Part shown: positions 46,901-58,739 of the stretch, piece after piece
Numbering within the stretch: position 1 is the first letter of the stretch
Layout: the number at the start of each line of letters is the position of its first letter
NCBI GenBank assembly: GCA_963556495.2
Contig: OY747705.1
Location: 29,656,501-29,720,500 of the forward strand
DNA length: 64,000 nucleotides
Origin: Valencia hispanica
Taxonomy: Eukaryota > Chordata > Actinopteri > Cyprinodontiformes > Valenciidae
Direction of reading: 5' to 3'
Made by a program: the position numbers and the translations under genes
Notes under the pieces: generated by a model
What the model was told of the DNA's origin: nothing
Seen by the model: only the letters and a program-made list of their open reading frames with translations
Database searches by the model: none

Positions 46901-49900
46901 ATTAGTAGGTGGAAGTAATTAAACATATATGAGCACATATTTTTGAAAGAACAAAGGGGTTTTTACTTAGAATTAACTCAGAAAAATACACAATATAGCT
47001 TTAAGGTTTTGTGGCCATAGTGGCCTTTATTGACAGTGGACAGGTTACAGAAAGGGGAGAGAAGTGGGGGTAAATGTCCTCGGGCCGGAGTCGACCCGGT
47101 ATGGCCGCATTGAGGGCTAAGGCCTCTGAACATGGGGCGTCCGTCCTAAACCACTGCGCCACGTGACGTCCCTTTTTGTTTTGCTTTTTTAGTGGGGTTT
47201 GAGTTTAGCAAATGTTGCAGTCACATTTTTTTAAATTTTTAGATTGTTTTTGAATGATTTAAATGGGAATGTTGTTTATTCAGAAACAGAAAGTTTGTAG
47301 GAGCCAAGCCTGAAACATGAACCATGATTTTCAGAATGGGACCGAACACTTTGCTGTCTAAAATAACTGTAAGGCAAGGCAAGGCAATTTTATTTGTATA
47401 GCACACTTTCAACAGCAGGGTAATTCAAGGTGCTTTACATGATTTGGTGATTTAAAAGAAACGCATAAAAGAAACACACATTACACATGATACACAATAA
47501 AGCAAGAAAAAAAAAAAAGCAAGAGAGCATGAACACTTTTCATACATATAACATCAAGCATTTACTCAAAGGCAATTCTAAACAGATGGGTTTTTAGTCT
47601 CGATTTAAAGCAGTTCAGAGTTTCAGCAGCTCTACACTCGTCAGGAAGTCTGTTCCAGATAAGGGGAGCATAGAAACTGAAAGCTGCTTCTCCATGTTTA
47701 GTTCTGAGTCTAGGAATGTTTAGTAGGCTAGAGTTGGAGGACCTGAGTGGTCTTGGTGGTTGGTACCATGACAACAGGTCTTCAACATATTTTGGTGCTA
47801 AGCCATGTAATGATTTATAAACTAGTAAAAGTATTTTGAAGTATATTCTCTAAACTACAGGGAGCCATTGTAAGGACTTTAGAACTGGGGTGATGTGCTC
47901 TACTTTCCTGGTTCTAGTGAGGACGCGAGCGGCAGCGTTCTGGATCAGCTGCAGCTGTCTGATTGACTTTTTAGGCAGACCTGTGAAGATGCTGTTGCAG
48001 TAATCAATCCGACTAAAGATAAACGCATGGATGAGTTTTTCTAGGTCGTGTTGCAAAATCAGTCCTTTAATCCTAGAGATGTTCTTCAGGTGATAGAACG
48101 CTGACCTTGTTATTGCCTTTATGTGACCCTGGAGGTTCAGGTCTGAGTCCATTACTACACCTAGGTTACGAACCTGATCAGTAGTTTCTAGCTGTATTAA
48201 TTGAAGCTGTGTGCTGACTCTTGATCGTTCCTCCTTGGGTCCAAAAATAATCACTTCAGTTTTGTTTCTATTCAGCTGGAGAAAGTTATGGCACATCCAT
48301 CCATTTATTTGGTCAATGCATTGATTTAGGGTTTGAATGGGTTCAGAGTCACCTGGTGACATTGTAATGTAGAGCTGAGTGTCATCTGCGTAGTTATGGT
48401 AGCTAATGTTATTGGTCGCTATAATCTTGCCTAGTGGGAGCATGTAGATATTAAATAAGAGGGGCCCCAGGATGGAGCCCTGGGGCACCCCACATGTGAT
48501 TTCTGTTCGTTCTGATGAAAAGTTTCCTATTGAAACATAGAAGTCCCTGTTCTTTAGGTAAGACTCGAAACAGCCAAGTACTGTACCAGAGAGTCCGACC
48601 CAGCTCTCCAGTCGTTCCAATAAAATATCATGATCAACAGTGTCAAATGCTGCACCGAGGTCCAACAGAACCAGCACTGTGGTTCTTCCACAGTCTGTAT
48701 TTATGCGGATGTCATTAAATACTTTGACGAGGACAGTCTCGGTGCTGTGGTGAGCGCGGAAACCAGACTGAAAAGCATCAAAACGGTTTGTCATTGTTAT
48801 GAAGCCATTTAACTGCTGAAACACAGCTTTTTCAATAATATTACTGATGAATGGGAGATTAGAGATTGGCCTGTAGTTCTGCATTAACGTGTTGTCCAGA
48901 TTATTCTTCTTTAGTAGTGGTTTAATAACTGCTGTTTTTAAAGCCTGAGGGAAGACACCTGATAGCAGTGATGAGTTCACTATTTGAACAAGATCAGAAC
49001 CAATAACAGGAAGAACCTTCTTTAGAAAAGCTGTGGGTAGGATATCAAGACAGCAGCAGGAGGAGCTTAATTGGATAATGATTTTTTTCAAGGCTTTTCT
49101 GGTTTAATTCGTGGAATTCAGACATTTTCTCTACATTGTTGTTGATTGGGGATGGCACTGGTTGTGGGTTCGATATTGAGGTACAGATTGACCGTCTAAT
49201 TGTTAGAATCTTTTCAGTGAAAAAGCTGGCAAATTCATTGCAGGCCCTCGTAGAGTTTAGTTCAGGGGCTACTGTCACTAAAGGATTAGTTAGTCTTTCC
49301 ATTGTTGCAAATAGAGTCCGTGCATTATTAATGTTTCTGTTGATGATTTCAGAAAAGAACGATTCCCTAGCATCTTTTATAGTTAGCTGATATCTATTCA
49401 GTCTCTCTTTGTAGATCTCACAGTGAACCTGGAGTCGAGTTTTCCGCCATTTTCTCTCGGCTCGTCGACACTCTCTTTTTTCACTACGTACCAGTGGATT
49501 ACGTGTCCACGGAGACTTCTTTCTACCTGAGACTACTTTCAATTTAGTTGGAGCAATGGAATCCATGATGTCTGAGATTTTCGCAAGGAAATTATCTACC
49601 AACTTATTTACTGAGTTGGAGTTGGGAGATGAGGGGGATGTGGTGGAAGGATAAATACGTTTAAAGGTTTCTACTGAACTGTCCCCTAGAAAACGCTTTT
49701 TTATAGTGGTCTTACTGTGGCTGGATAATTTAGCAGAGATGGTACTTTGAAAGAAAATACAGAAATGGTCAGATAACGCAATATTAATTACAGAGATGTC
49801 AGAAATATTTAAACCTTTGCTGATAATTAAGTCCAGAGTGTGTCCTCTATTGTGTGTTGGTTGTTTGACATGCTGGATCAGTCCGAAGTTGTGGAGAGTA

Positions 49901-52900
49901 TCATCTAACGTTTTTGCTTGTCTATCTTGGGGGTTGTCGGTATGGATGTTAAAGTCCCCCACGATGATTAGTTGGTCATAGTCGATACATATTACAGAAA
50001 GAAGGTCATTGAAATCATTAAAGAAGTTAGAGTTAAGTTTTGGTGGTTTATATAAACTTAGAAATAACGCTTTGTTAGGCTCATTTATCTGGGTGGCTAG
50101 GTATTCAAAAGAATCAAACGTGCCCAGAGTTACCTTTTTAAAGTTCATTGAGTTGTGAAAGATGGTGGCTACACCTCCGCCTCGTTTGTGTTTTCTGTTC
50201 TCGCTTAAGAAATTATAATTTGGAGGACTGGATTCTATTAATGAAGTTGTTTCGTTATTTTCATCTAGCCAAGTTTCTGATAAAAAAAGGGGCGTGTAAA
50301 TTATGCTCAGTGATGAAGTCATTGATAAGAAAAGACTTCCCGGATAGAGATCTAATGTTTAATAAAGCTAACTTAAGTATTGTGATGATGGGCAGCTGAA
50401 CCTTCTGACAGGTTATCAATTTGGGATTTTGTTTAATATGAGAGCGTGTGGTTAACGGTTTATGTTTCCTGCTGCTGATAATCACTGATATAGCCTCAGG
50501 GGTGCCGGGTGAATTCTGGGAGACGGTAGGGGTGGATTTATTGCCCGGTTCCCTCAAATATCAGATATCTGTAATAATCAGTGGGGGGAAGCTCCCAGGC
50601 TTATGGACACTAGTCCCAGGCGTTTGGTGTAGTCTAAGTTTAGGTGTTAATTGTGTCCCAAATTTGATTTGCTCATTCAGTCTGTCTGTAAAGTTTCTAA
50701 ATGGAGACTCATTTGATGTGGCTGAGTCACAGGAAGATGAAGACTTAATCTCTGATGGTTGTTTATCTGTTCGGTCCTGTGGTGTCATCATGACTTGCTG
50801 TTTTTGTTCTCTGATATCCATGGGCGCCTCAAGGTCAGCTTTTGGGAGCAAGTGTTTTGCTTTCTGATGTTGATAAGAAACAATGTTGGCTGCTAACAGC
50901 CTTACTGCGGACCTGTTCAAATAGCGCATTCCTGCTTTGAACAGATGATTAGCACTTCCAAATACTTTGAAATTATTAATAAATGTGAACGACTTCTCAG
51001 CTGATTGTTTCTTCAACCATTTATGGAGCATGCGGAGTCTGCTAAATCTTTCATCATTCCCTTCAGGGACTGGTCCGCTGATGAGGATGTTTACGTTAAG
51101 TCCATCAAGTCTCTGTAGGAGATCAGAAAAGTCTCTCTTCAGAATCTCTGATTGTCTCATCGCGATATCTGCTGATCCAGCGTGAATGACGAGCTTTTCC
51201 AAAGCAGGATGTTGGTCCAAGATTTTAGGGATTTTTTCTGATATTTCTCTCACTGTATTTTTGTAGCAGCTATAAACTTTGGTATTCTTGCTACAAAAAG
51301 CCTCAATTCCATTAATTGATCCGTCTTGTATGATAACAGTCTTTGCTGGGGGCGCTCCTACTTTATGTGTCCGTTTGATGCGGCTGGGTTTCTCCTGGTG
51401 GCTTTGACTGGTCCCGGGGGATGCGTCATCTTTCGGGGAACTCAAGGCTGCGAATCTGTTTTTCAGCGGGATTCCAGGTGGAGAAATATCTCTTGTTTTT
51501 GGCTGAAACTGTAAACCAGCCATAGCCACTGTTGGGTGGCTTATTACACTTCTTCACATCAACCTTAGTTAGCTAGACATGCATGCGTTTTGTATTAAAT
51601 TACAACATGAATAATGCAGCTTAATTTTCCTCAACGTTAGCATTAAAACCTTTCATTTCCAGATATGTAATGATGCTAAGTTTACATAGTTGTTTTTTCC
51701 TCTTCCTACCCTCATAAAGTCTGCTGCTGAGCTGGAGGGCAAAACTTAGAAGATATCTGGCAAAGAAACTGAAGGAGGAGGCCAAACAACTTGACCAGGA
51801 GATCAAGTAAACACATCTACTCTGAGAAAACTGCAAAATGAGTTTTCAATGAAATGACACAGGGGATTTATAAACACTCTGCCCTTGTTTGTAGTTTAAG
51901 TTCAGATGAGGAGGGGATCAACTCAGAAGACGAATCAGAAGTGAAGAAGAAGAAGAAAAAAGAGGATAATGCTGAGGAAAAAGAGGATGATGAGGAAGAA
52001 GAAATGGAGAAAAAACTGGCGGACCTAAAAGCTCAGGAGGTGGCTGAGCTCAAACGGTTAGTTTTGATTTTTTAGGTGCAGTTTAACTTCAGTATATTTT
52101 GCAAAGCTGTTAGTGTGAGTATTTTGAACTTTGATGCTTCATCAGAAAGAAGAGGAAGCTGCTGAAGGAGAGGAGGAAGCAGAGGGAGAGAGTGGAGCTG
52201 AAGATGGACCTGCCTGGTGTCTCCATCGCTAGCACCACAGACACATCCTTGTTTTCCTTATCTTCTCTCAAGAAGCAGCAGGTGATGATCGTACATAGCT
52301 CTCAATATTCAAACAGAACACACAAACACTAACGAGTCTGTCACATCTTCGGCTCTTGTTCTCATTTCCACAGTGAAGCAGGATCGTGTTTTTTAAGTTT
52401 AATTAAAACATTCTTTGATATGCTTCCTTCAGGTTCTGACTGATATCTCCAAGGGGGACATGGAGGCTGCAGATGATTTGGGAGATGGAGATGACGACAT
52501 CCACATTTCAGATCAGGACGATGACGTGGATGAAATTTCCCTGGCATCCGATTTGGATGAAGAGGATTTGGAAGAGGTGGAACAGCGACAGAAAGAGCTG
52601 GAAAAGAAAGCCCCAAAGAAGTAAGTGATTGTTTTATCTTGCAAGAAGCTGCTGCACTGATGTCGCAGTGATCAGTCCGCTTCAGGGGAGAAGCAACCAA
52701 AAAAGTGCAAGGAAGAAATCTAATATTTTAATTTCCAATTTAAATAAATGAACAAGAGAAGTTACCTATCCTATAAGCATATGTCATTAAGTTCTTTACA
52801 GTCTAAAAATAAATTATAATAATCTAAAATTATAAAGTAAATGGATGTTTAAGCTTCTCATGTCTTTATTTTAGAAAACCTTCCATCTTGTTGTTTAAGT

Positions 52901-55900
52901 GTATTTTATATTTGCATTTTTTAATGGCCTGTCTGTAACCAACTCTAGACAAACAGAAAACTATAATCTGATTACTTTTATTTAAAACTGAATAGCAAAA
53001 TTATTACTGCTGCTGCTAAGAATCATTGAATCATTTATTTAGTATTTAGATTGTTTAATAGATTTAAATAAGCAAAAACATGGAATGAATATTAGGGGTG
53101 TGCTCATTCACCATAAATCGATTGTGATGTGAAACGTGCAAAATTGATAGCAATTCAGAAATGTTCAAAAATTGATTCTTTTTCATAATAATCATAATAA
53201 TATTAAATGAGAAAAACATAAAAGTCTGGTGTGCCGCACAGACATTTTTAGGGTACGGACTGGCTGAGACAACATGGCTGGAGCTAGTGTTTCAGCCATG
53301 GAGTGCAAATTTTACAAAATACAGCAAACGTCTGTGTAGTTGTACCATGTTGGCAGCAACATCTTCTTTTCCCCAGACATGTCCACTTTTTCCGTGCTGT
53401 CCGGGGCGTCTTCCCCAAGCACAGAGCAGCTCATGTTTACCAGACGTCAGCCCAAGTGTAGCTTTAAGTATGAAACACCAAGGAAATTTCCTTCATTCCA
53501 TCCTGGTCGCGACTAATGTGTGGCGGAAAGCACCGTACTTATAGCTTGCAGATGAGTTTCTATGTATGACAGGTGGCAAACATCCCATTGGTCCAACTGA
53601 CACAAAAACTATGAAAACGCTGTGCAAAGTTAGATTTCATGTATTAAATTGACAGCGAAAAAAACAAAGACTGGAGTATACACTTTGAGTGTCTGTGGAG
53701 AATGCTGCTTTTTATTTTCTATTACTTTCAATAGAAAATAATTATTTTCTCAAAATATAATTTCAGATTTGTGTGTAATTTTTGTCCTTGTATTAGCTAT
53801 TATTTGTTACATGTTTATTTTCTTATATAGAAGATTAATTATTTCTATTTAGAGTAGAAAGTCTTTTCTGTAATTGTTGACTTGTAAAAGCTGATCTGAA
53901 GTTTATTGATTTTTTTCTTTTTAACCACATAGAGCAGGAACACATTAAATATGTTAAAATTAAAGGTCTGCTTTAAGTAAACAGAGCATGATTAATGTGT
54001 TTAAGGATTGGACCAACTTTCATCTTTTATGGAAATCAAAATAGTGTCACCCTATATTATATTTAAATCGCCAACACACATTTCCTTTAGCTTTCATTGA
54101 AAATAGGACCTTGATATGATTATGAAACATATGTTGGACATGTGTTGGTTTATTTGTGGTTTGACATGATCAGAAGACAGGACATTAATTGATTTGGATA
54201 CTTCAATTAATGGAAACTGAATGGATTTTAGAGCAGAAAGTAGCCATGGAAGGAATTAAGAAAAAACCCTAAATGGGGAATAAATATGCAACTAAAATAA
54301 TCATTTTATAATCGAATCAAAATCGTGAATCACCCAAGATGGAACACCTGTAATGAATATGTAAAACTTTTTGTAGATTTCAAGTATTATGCAAAAATAA
54401 GAGCATGGAAACTACAAGGAACTAAATGAAAGGTGATACCTACACCTTTCTTGTTCCTGCTATGAAATTCATTCTAAATTATTTTCCCCATTTCTTTTTT
54501 TCCCCATTTTTTTTATATCCATATTTTCTATTAAAGTGTTTTTTTTTATACTCTTCACTTAATTCATACTATGCTGAATATCATCAGTTTAACATGTTTA
54601 AATTTTTTAAAATTCTTTTTATGGACTGCACGTAATATTTTGTTCCCACAGAGGTTAAATGGATCTTTGGATCATAACTTTAACTGTGGATGTTTGTGTG
54701 AAATCACTCTGGGGATAGCCCAGAGTCAGCAGATCAAAGTCACACCTGCAGAGATATTTCTCGTTTTAGACTGATTTCTATTTCTGCCATGTTTGAGCGA
54801 CGTTCAGTTTTGACTGAAAATAGTCACTGTTCCTATTTGTATTATCCAGAGTGAAGTTTGCTAAAGAAGCTGAGGAGGAAGAGGAGCAGGACGGTGGCTT
54901 GCTGGTGGAACTGGAAGGAAAGGATGAAAAGATGGAGCGGGAAACAAACATGTGGTTCAGCAAGGTTTGTCCATGCATGCACTCAATCTATATTTCGCTT
55001 CATGTCATATTACCCTATGAATGTTTAAACCTATTTCACACTGTTTCAGAGCTCTTTAAAGGTGTTGGTATCTCTCGTTTTGTTCCATCTTTAGGGCATC
55101 TTTTCAGAAATTGACCTCGAAGGGGATGCAGAGAGTGAGCTTAAACAGTCGGAGTGGCTCCAAAACAAACAATCAGGTAAACGTCTCTTGCCCTTCATAT
55201 ACCAGGATATTTGATTTAAAATACCATGAAAAGGTGTTCGCAGATTTTTTCTGATTTTGCTTTTTGGCATTTAACTATCTCTCCTTTATCACCAAACCAA
55301 TTTTAACAGCTGACAAAGATATCTTGAGTTATTTCAGTTTTCAAACTACGATTCCAGTTATTTATTTTACTAACTTTAGTGCCATATTAACATTTTCTAC
55401 CAGTTTGAATTATAAACTGAACATGACCGAATTATTCATGACTACGGTTAAATTGGCTTTAAATTGGTTTGTATTATTTGATTAAATTGACGATAAACAT
55501 GAAAATATATATGCAGAAATATATAAAGTGTCTTGAGACAACATATGTTTTAAATTGGCACTGTATAAATGAACTGAATGGAATTATTAAGGGACAGAAG
55601 GCATCCAAACCAAATGGGCCTTATGCATAAAAATAATCATCCCCTTTTTAATTCATGTATTAACAGTTATTAACCATATCTCTGTGGTACAGTTTCATTA
55701 GCCTTATGCGAGTCTGATTACTCCCTGATTTTAGAGTCAGGAAATCACTTACATAGAACCTGTCTAAAAACATGATGTAGGCAAAAAACAAAGAAATCCC
55801 AAAAAGCAACAATTGATTGACCTTCCAAAATCACTCATTCTGCTGACAACTCATCCAGGAGGTCATAAAATAATCCAGAACATTATCTAAAACATTGTAG

Positions 55901-58446
55901 GCCTTTCTTGTATCAGTAAATGTCAGTGTTTATGATTCAATGATAAGATAGAGAATGGACAAAAATGGCATCTATGGGAGATTTCCAGTGTGAAAGCAAC
56001 TGCTGACCAGAGGGAACACCAAGGCCCATCTCATTCCCCAAGCAACATCTTGATGATTTGATCTTTATGATTAAGTTATTTGGAACGACAAGGCAGAAGT
56101 GGAATTTGGAATGTGTGTGTCCTGTTACATCTGGCATTTAATTTTTACGGCAATTCAGAAGAAAAATCATCAAACCAACCATTATGATTAGTGGTGGTAG
56201 TGTGATGATCTTTGGGTGCTTTGCCTCCTTAAGTTTTGCACAATCATAATGCATTCTGTTCTCAGGAGCACTTGGGTAATGCTGCATAACAAAAGTCGTA
56301 AGCACACCAGTAGGGGTACTACTGAATGCCTAAAAAAACAAAAAACAAACTAAATGACAGTCTTTGAATAGCCTAGTCAAAGTCTCGAATTAAATCCAAT
56401 GGAGATTGTGTGGTATCATCTCAAACTAGTCGTTCATGTTCAAAAACCCTTTATGTGGTTAGCGAAATTGTTTCAGTTCAGAGTGATGTAAAAGACTCAT
56501 TACTTGCAATGGCAATTGCTTGATGGCAGATGTTTTTTTTGTAGGGAAAGGGAAAAAGAGGAAAGCTCAAGAAGAGAGCGAAGATAAAGTAGAAGACGAG
56601 GAAGAAGAGAACAAAGAGGAAGTTGCTCCTGCAGATGTGGAAACTCCAGGACCTTCACAGGAAGCTGCAGAGGACAGCGACTCAGATTACAGCAGCGTTG
56701 ATGAAAAGTAAGACCTTTTTTTTCCTTCTGTGTTGTCAAAAATTTAGACTTTAAATAGTTAAGCACTTTAAAGACAGATAGTGTACAACAGTAGCAACAA
56801 CAACCTGTACTGATAAACAAGTCTTGCTTATTTATTTTTCAGTGAGATTATAAGAATGAAGCAAGCCAGGGGGTCCGGTGGGGCATCAGGAGGTGCTGAG
56901 GATGACGACTTCCAGGTTGTTCCAGTCGAAAGCACCAGTGAGTATAAAGGCCTGTACATACTCTTTAAGAACAGAGAAATGTGTTCTTTTAGGTGGCAAG
57001 AACAGCATTTGATCTGACCAGGATAGTTAATGCTTCACAACAATTAAAGTGCAAAAAGTTTGGAAAACCAGCATATGTCCCTCCCACCGCAGAATTTGTG
57101 TATTAGCTGTTGAACACCACTCAGTTAAAAAAGTTCTGGGATATGAAATATGGCAGATAAGGGTGCTTAAATGTTTTAAAGTCAGATTACAATTTAATTG
57201 CAATTCACTATTTAACACTATTGTAAAATAACTTAAGGAAGATTAAATATCAGAACATTCAGGCAAAATAGTTTTAACAGATTTTTTTAATCTGCTGTGT
57301 GACCTGTTAATATTTTTTTAAGCCACTTAAGACTTGATCTTCAATCAGTTTCTTTTTGTCCCACCACATATTGTAACAGTTTCCTTTGCTTTTCAGGTAA
57401 GAAAGCCCGAATTCTAGATGCAGAGGGCCTGGCCCTTGGCTGTGATATTGCTACATCCAAAAAGAAAGCCCGAGACCTGGTAGACTACTCCTTCCACAGG
57501 TAAATATCTGGTTTTGGAAGTAATACTTTATAAGTGTTATAATACGCATTTTACTTCCAGCAAAGATGACACAAAACTATTATTGCCCTTATTGCTGATT
57601 CTTGTTGCACTAAGCACAATATGATTTGTTGTGTTGGATGAATTTGCATATTTTTAATCCATACAGAGGGGCTGATTGTTTTTCTTTTTTTTTTAGGTTT
57701 GCCAACTCTGACGAGCCATGGGAAGTACCAGAGTGGTTTCTGGACGATGAACGTAAACACAGAAAAAGGCCGGTCCCTGTTACCAAGGAAATGGTGGAGG
57801 AATACAAACAGAAATGGAAAGAGATCAACGCCCGGCCAATCAAACGGGTGGCTGAAGCTAAGGCCAGGAAGAAGAGAAGGGTAAGAGAATAATGCTGCAG
57901 TCTCTGTGAAACCAGATAAGACTGAAGATGTACCGAAGGATCAAAATCATTATAGTTTAAGGAATGTATTAGAAAATAGGCAAATATTAAGTCCAGTTTC
58001 GTTTGGATTCTTGTAGATGTTAAAGAAGATGGAGCAAGCCAAGAAGAAAGCAGAGGCTGTTGTCAACACGGCCGACATCTCTGAAAGAGAGAAGATGGCT
58101 CAGCTGAAAAGGTATGTTTTTACAACTGTAAGACTGAAGCTGCAATTGTTCACTGATTAATCCTAACTTCAAAAAAATACTAATCATATTTGTTTTTCCT
58201 GATTCTCTCAGTATCTACAAAAAAGCTGGTGTGAAAAAGGAAAAAAGGGAGGTAACATACCTAGTAGCCAAAAAAGGAGTTGGCAAGAAGGTGGGACGAC
58301 CCCGTGGGTTGAAGGGACTGTTCAAAGTGGTGGACGGACGCATGAAGAAGGACATGCGGGGAGTGCAGAGGAAAGAACAACGAGCAAAAGGAGGGAAAGG
58401 AAAAGGAAGACAGCCCAAGGGTGGTAAAGGGAAGAAAGGAAAATAA
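40934..58446 (+). CDS. ftsj3: FTSJ3/Spb1 rRNA 2'-O-methyltransferase, complete
   Basis: Nucleolar SAM-dependent methyltransferase of the Spb1 family, acting in pre-rRNA processing and 60S maturation. The 21 coding exons are 40934-41000, 41135-41240, 42386-42432, 42530-42609, 42736-42835, 42974-43168, 43768-43883, 44048-44152, 44800-44900, 51720-51806, 51895-52056, 52146-52281, 52433-52620, 54850-54964, 55095-55176, 56545-56707, 56843-56937, 57397-57499, 57697-57880, 58017-58111 and 58212-58446. They total 2562 nt, or 853 residues (human 847). The N-terminus [20 protein letters not shown] fixes the start. The SAM motif is DLCAAPGGW (50-58) and the K-D-K-E tetrad is Lys31, Asp117, Lys157 and Glu192. 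The middle is acidic/lysine-rich. The Spb1 C-terminal domain ([12 protein letters not shown] in human style; here [12 protein letters not shown]) runs into a Lys/Gly tail. One intron (43884-44047) is GC-AG. Intron 44901-51719 is swollen by transposons. Polyadenylation signals lie near 58670 and 58719. Confidence 0.96.
44962..45280. mobile_element. hAT-like terminus plus long imperfect palindrome
   Basis: It starts TAGGGGTGTGCCGATTC, with sub-terminal CGATTATG and GTGATGTGAAACATGCC-like motifs shared with the hAT element at 53093. It then contains a long inverted repeat. The left arm is about 45061-45150 (ATTTTAGGGGACG, ACATGATGGTGGCAGCTAGC). The right arm is about 45192-45280 (GCTAGCTGCCGCCATCATGT, CGTCCCCTAAAATG). 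No right terminus with a duplication was found, so the element is truncated or interrupted. Confidence 0.6.
45285..45455 (+). repeat. LINE 3' tail
   Basis: It contains GCAATACAGACCTCTACAGG, CCTGCCCACAGCTATCATCA and AATTTCCCTCTGTGATCAAT, then AAAGTATTTTTGAATTGAATTG. This is the usual fish LINE 3'UTR with a short tandem (GAATT)n end, similar to the tail at 40080-40213. It abuts the palindromic element. Confidence 0.6.
45456..46994. other. Repeat-like sequence in an ftsj3 intron, class unknown
   Basis: There is no plausible host coding frame. The GC-richer pieces near 45700-45860 and 46550-46860 look unlike the surrounding intron. They carry loosely inverted ends (AGCGACTCGATCGGGT near 45720; ACCCATTCGAGCGACTCGCT near 46835), suggesting one DNA-transposon-like insertion of about 1.1 kb. 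A 14-base C run interrupts it near 46540. Confidence 0.3.
46995..47172 (-). mobile_element. tRNA-derived SINE, second copy
   Basis: This is the reverse complement of the same family as 37165-37353. Read on the minus strand it has the A box GTGGCGCAGTGGTTTAG, a B-box-like GGGTCGACTCCGG and the tail CCACTGTCAATAAAGGCCAC. It is older and more diverged, and no clear target duplication was seen. Confidence 0.8.
47373..51530 (-). mobile_element. Nearly full-length L2-clade LINE, broken
   Basis: A complete order of parts, read leftward. ORF1 is at 51523-50561 (320 residues from its first ATG) and has a SGNH/GDSL-esterase-like layout. ORF2 starts near 50557 and has an apurinic-type endonuclease (LSETWLD, VGDFNIH, LSDHF). 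The polymerase at about 49091-47850 has [40 protein letters not shown] and [11 protein letters not shown]2 is broken by frameshifts near 50290 and 49070 and a stop near 47850; its last segment continues at 47774-47562. The 3' end has a tandem (GGCAA)n tail at 47373-47390. It lies in ftsj3 intron 44901-51719, antisense to the gene. Confidence 0.93.
50561..51523 (-). CDS. L2 LINE ORF1 protein with SGNH-hydrolase-like domain
   Basis: ORF1 of the L2 retrotransposon described above, 320 residues from the ATG at 51523 (the frame is open slightly upstream). Residues from about 60 to 230 follow the ORF1 esterase layout of CR1/L2 elements: an IIQDGSI segment where GDS is usual, VIHAGSADI where GxND is usual, [10 protein letters not shown], and [14 protein letters not shown] near the end. 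The residues normally forming the catalytic Ser-Asn-Asp/His set are replaced or shifted, so enzyme activity is doubtful. The frame itself is intact, unlike ORF2. Confidence 0.75.
   Translation of the reverse strand: MAGLQFQPKTRDISPPGIPLKNRFAALSSPKDDASPGTSQSHQEKPSRIKRTHKVGAPPAKTVIIQDGSINGIEAFCSKNTKVYSCYKNTVREISEKIPKILDQHPALEKLVIHAGSADIAMRQSEILKRDFSDLLQRLDGLNVNILISGPVPEGNDERFSRLRMLHKWLKKQSAEKSFTFINNFKVFGSANHLFKAGMRYLNRSAVRLLAANIVSYQHQKAKHLLPKADLEAPMDIREQKQQVMMTPQDRTDKQPSEIKSSSSCDSATSNESPFRNFTDRLNEQIKFGTQLTPKLRLHQTPGTSVHKPGSFPPLIITDI
53093..54352. mobile_element. Non-autonomous hAT element, 1260 bp
   Basis: It starts TAGGGGTGTG and ends CACCTGTA, with imperfect inverted ends that continue inward as a GATTCAC/GTGAATC and CGATT/AATCG pattern. 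It is flanked by a perfect 8-bp duplication, ATGAATAT, at 53085-53092 and 54353-54360. No transposase frame was found. It lies in the ftsj3 intron between exons 52433-52620 and 54850-54964 and is related at its left end to 44962-45060. Confidence 0.85.
55585..56540 (+). mobile_element. Tc1/mariner-like element, degenerate
   Basis: The left part has GAGTCAGGAAATCACTTACA and AACCTGTCT. The middle has CTCATCCAGGAGGTCATAAA. The right part encodes [20 protein letters not shown], equivalent to the SPDLNPIE third-acid region of Tc1 transposases. It then runs through AAAGACTCATT to within a few bases of an ftsj3 exon acceptor at 56543-56544. It is full of stops and deletions. Confidence 0.75.
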
Positions 58447-58739
58447 ATCTGAACTTTTAAACTCTTTCCTTCTCTTTTCCAGATATGCATCAAGCTTTTC
58501 TGTAGTAAACAGCTAAACTGGAGTTTATTACTTAAATACTGTTTTCAGTAAATATGACTGAAAGAGTTTTTAAGCCTTGGAGACATTGGTCCTGTTCTGC
58601 TGATGTTACTTATACATCTTTTTAAAGATGCCGTTTTCCAACAGATGAACTGTAACTCATGCTTACTACAATAAATATGTTCATGATATTTTGTAAATAT
58701 TAAACTCAAAGTTTTGCAATAAATGTTTTGCTCAGACTA

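Noticed and set aside
48515..50399. Plus-strand open frames across the L2 element
   Set aside because: They are antisense shadows of the endonuclease/polymerase ORF2.
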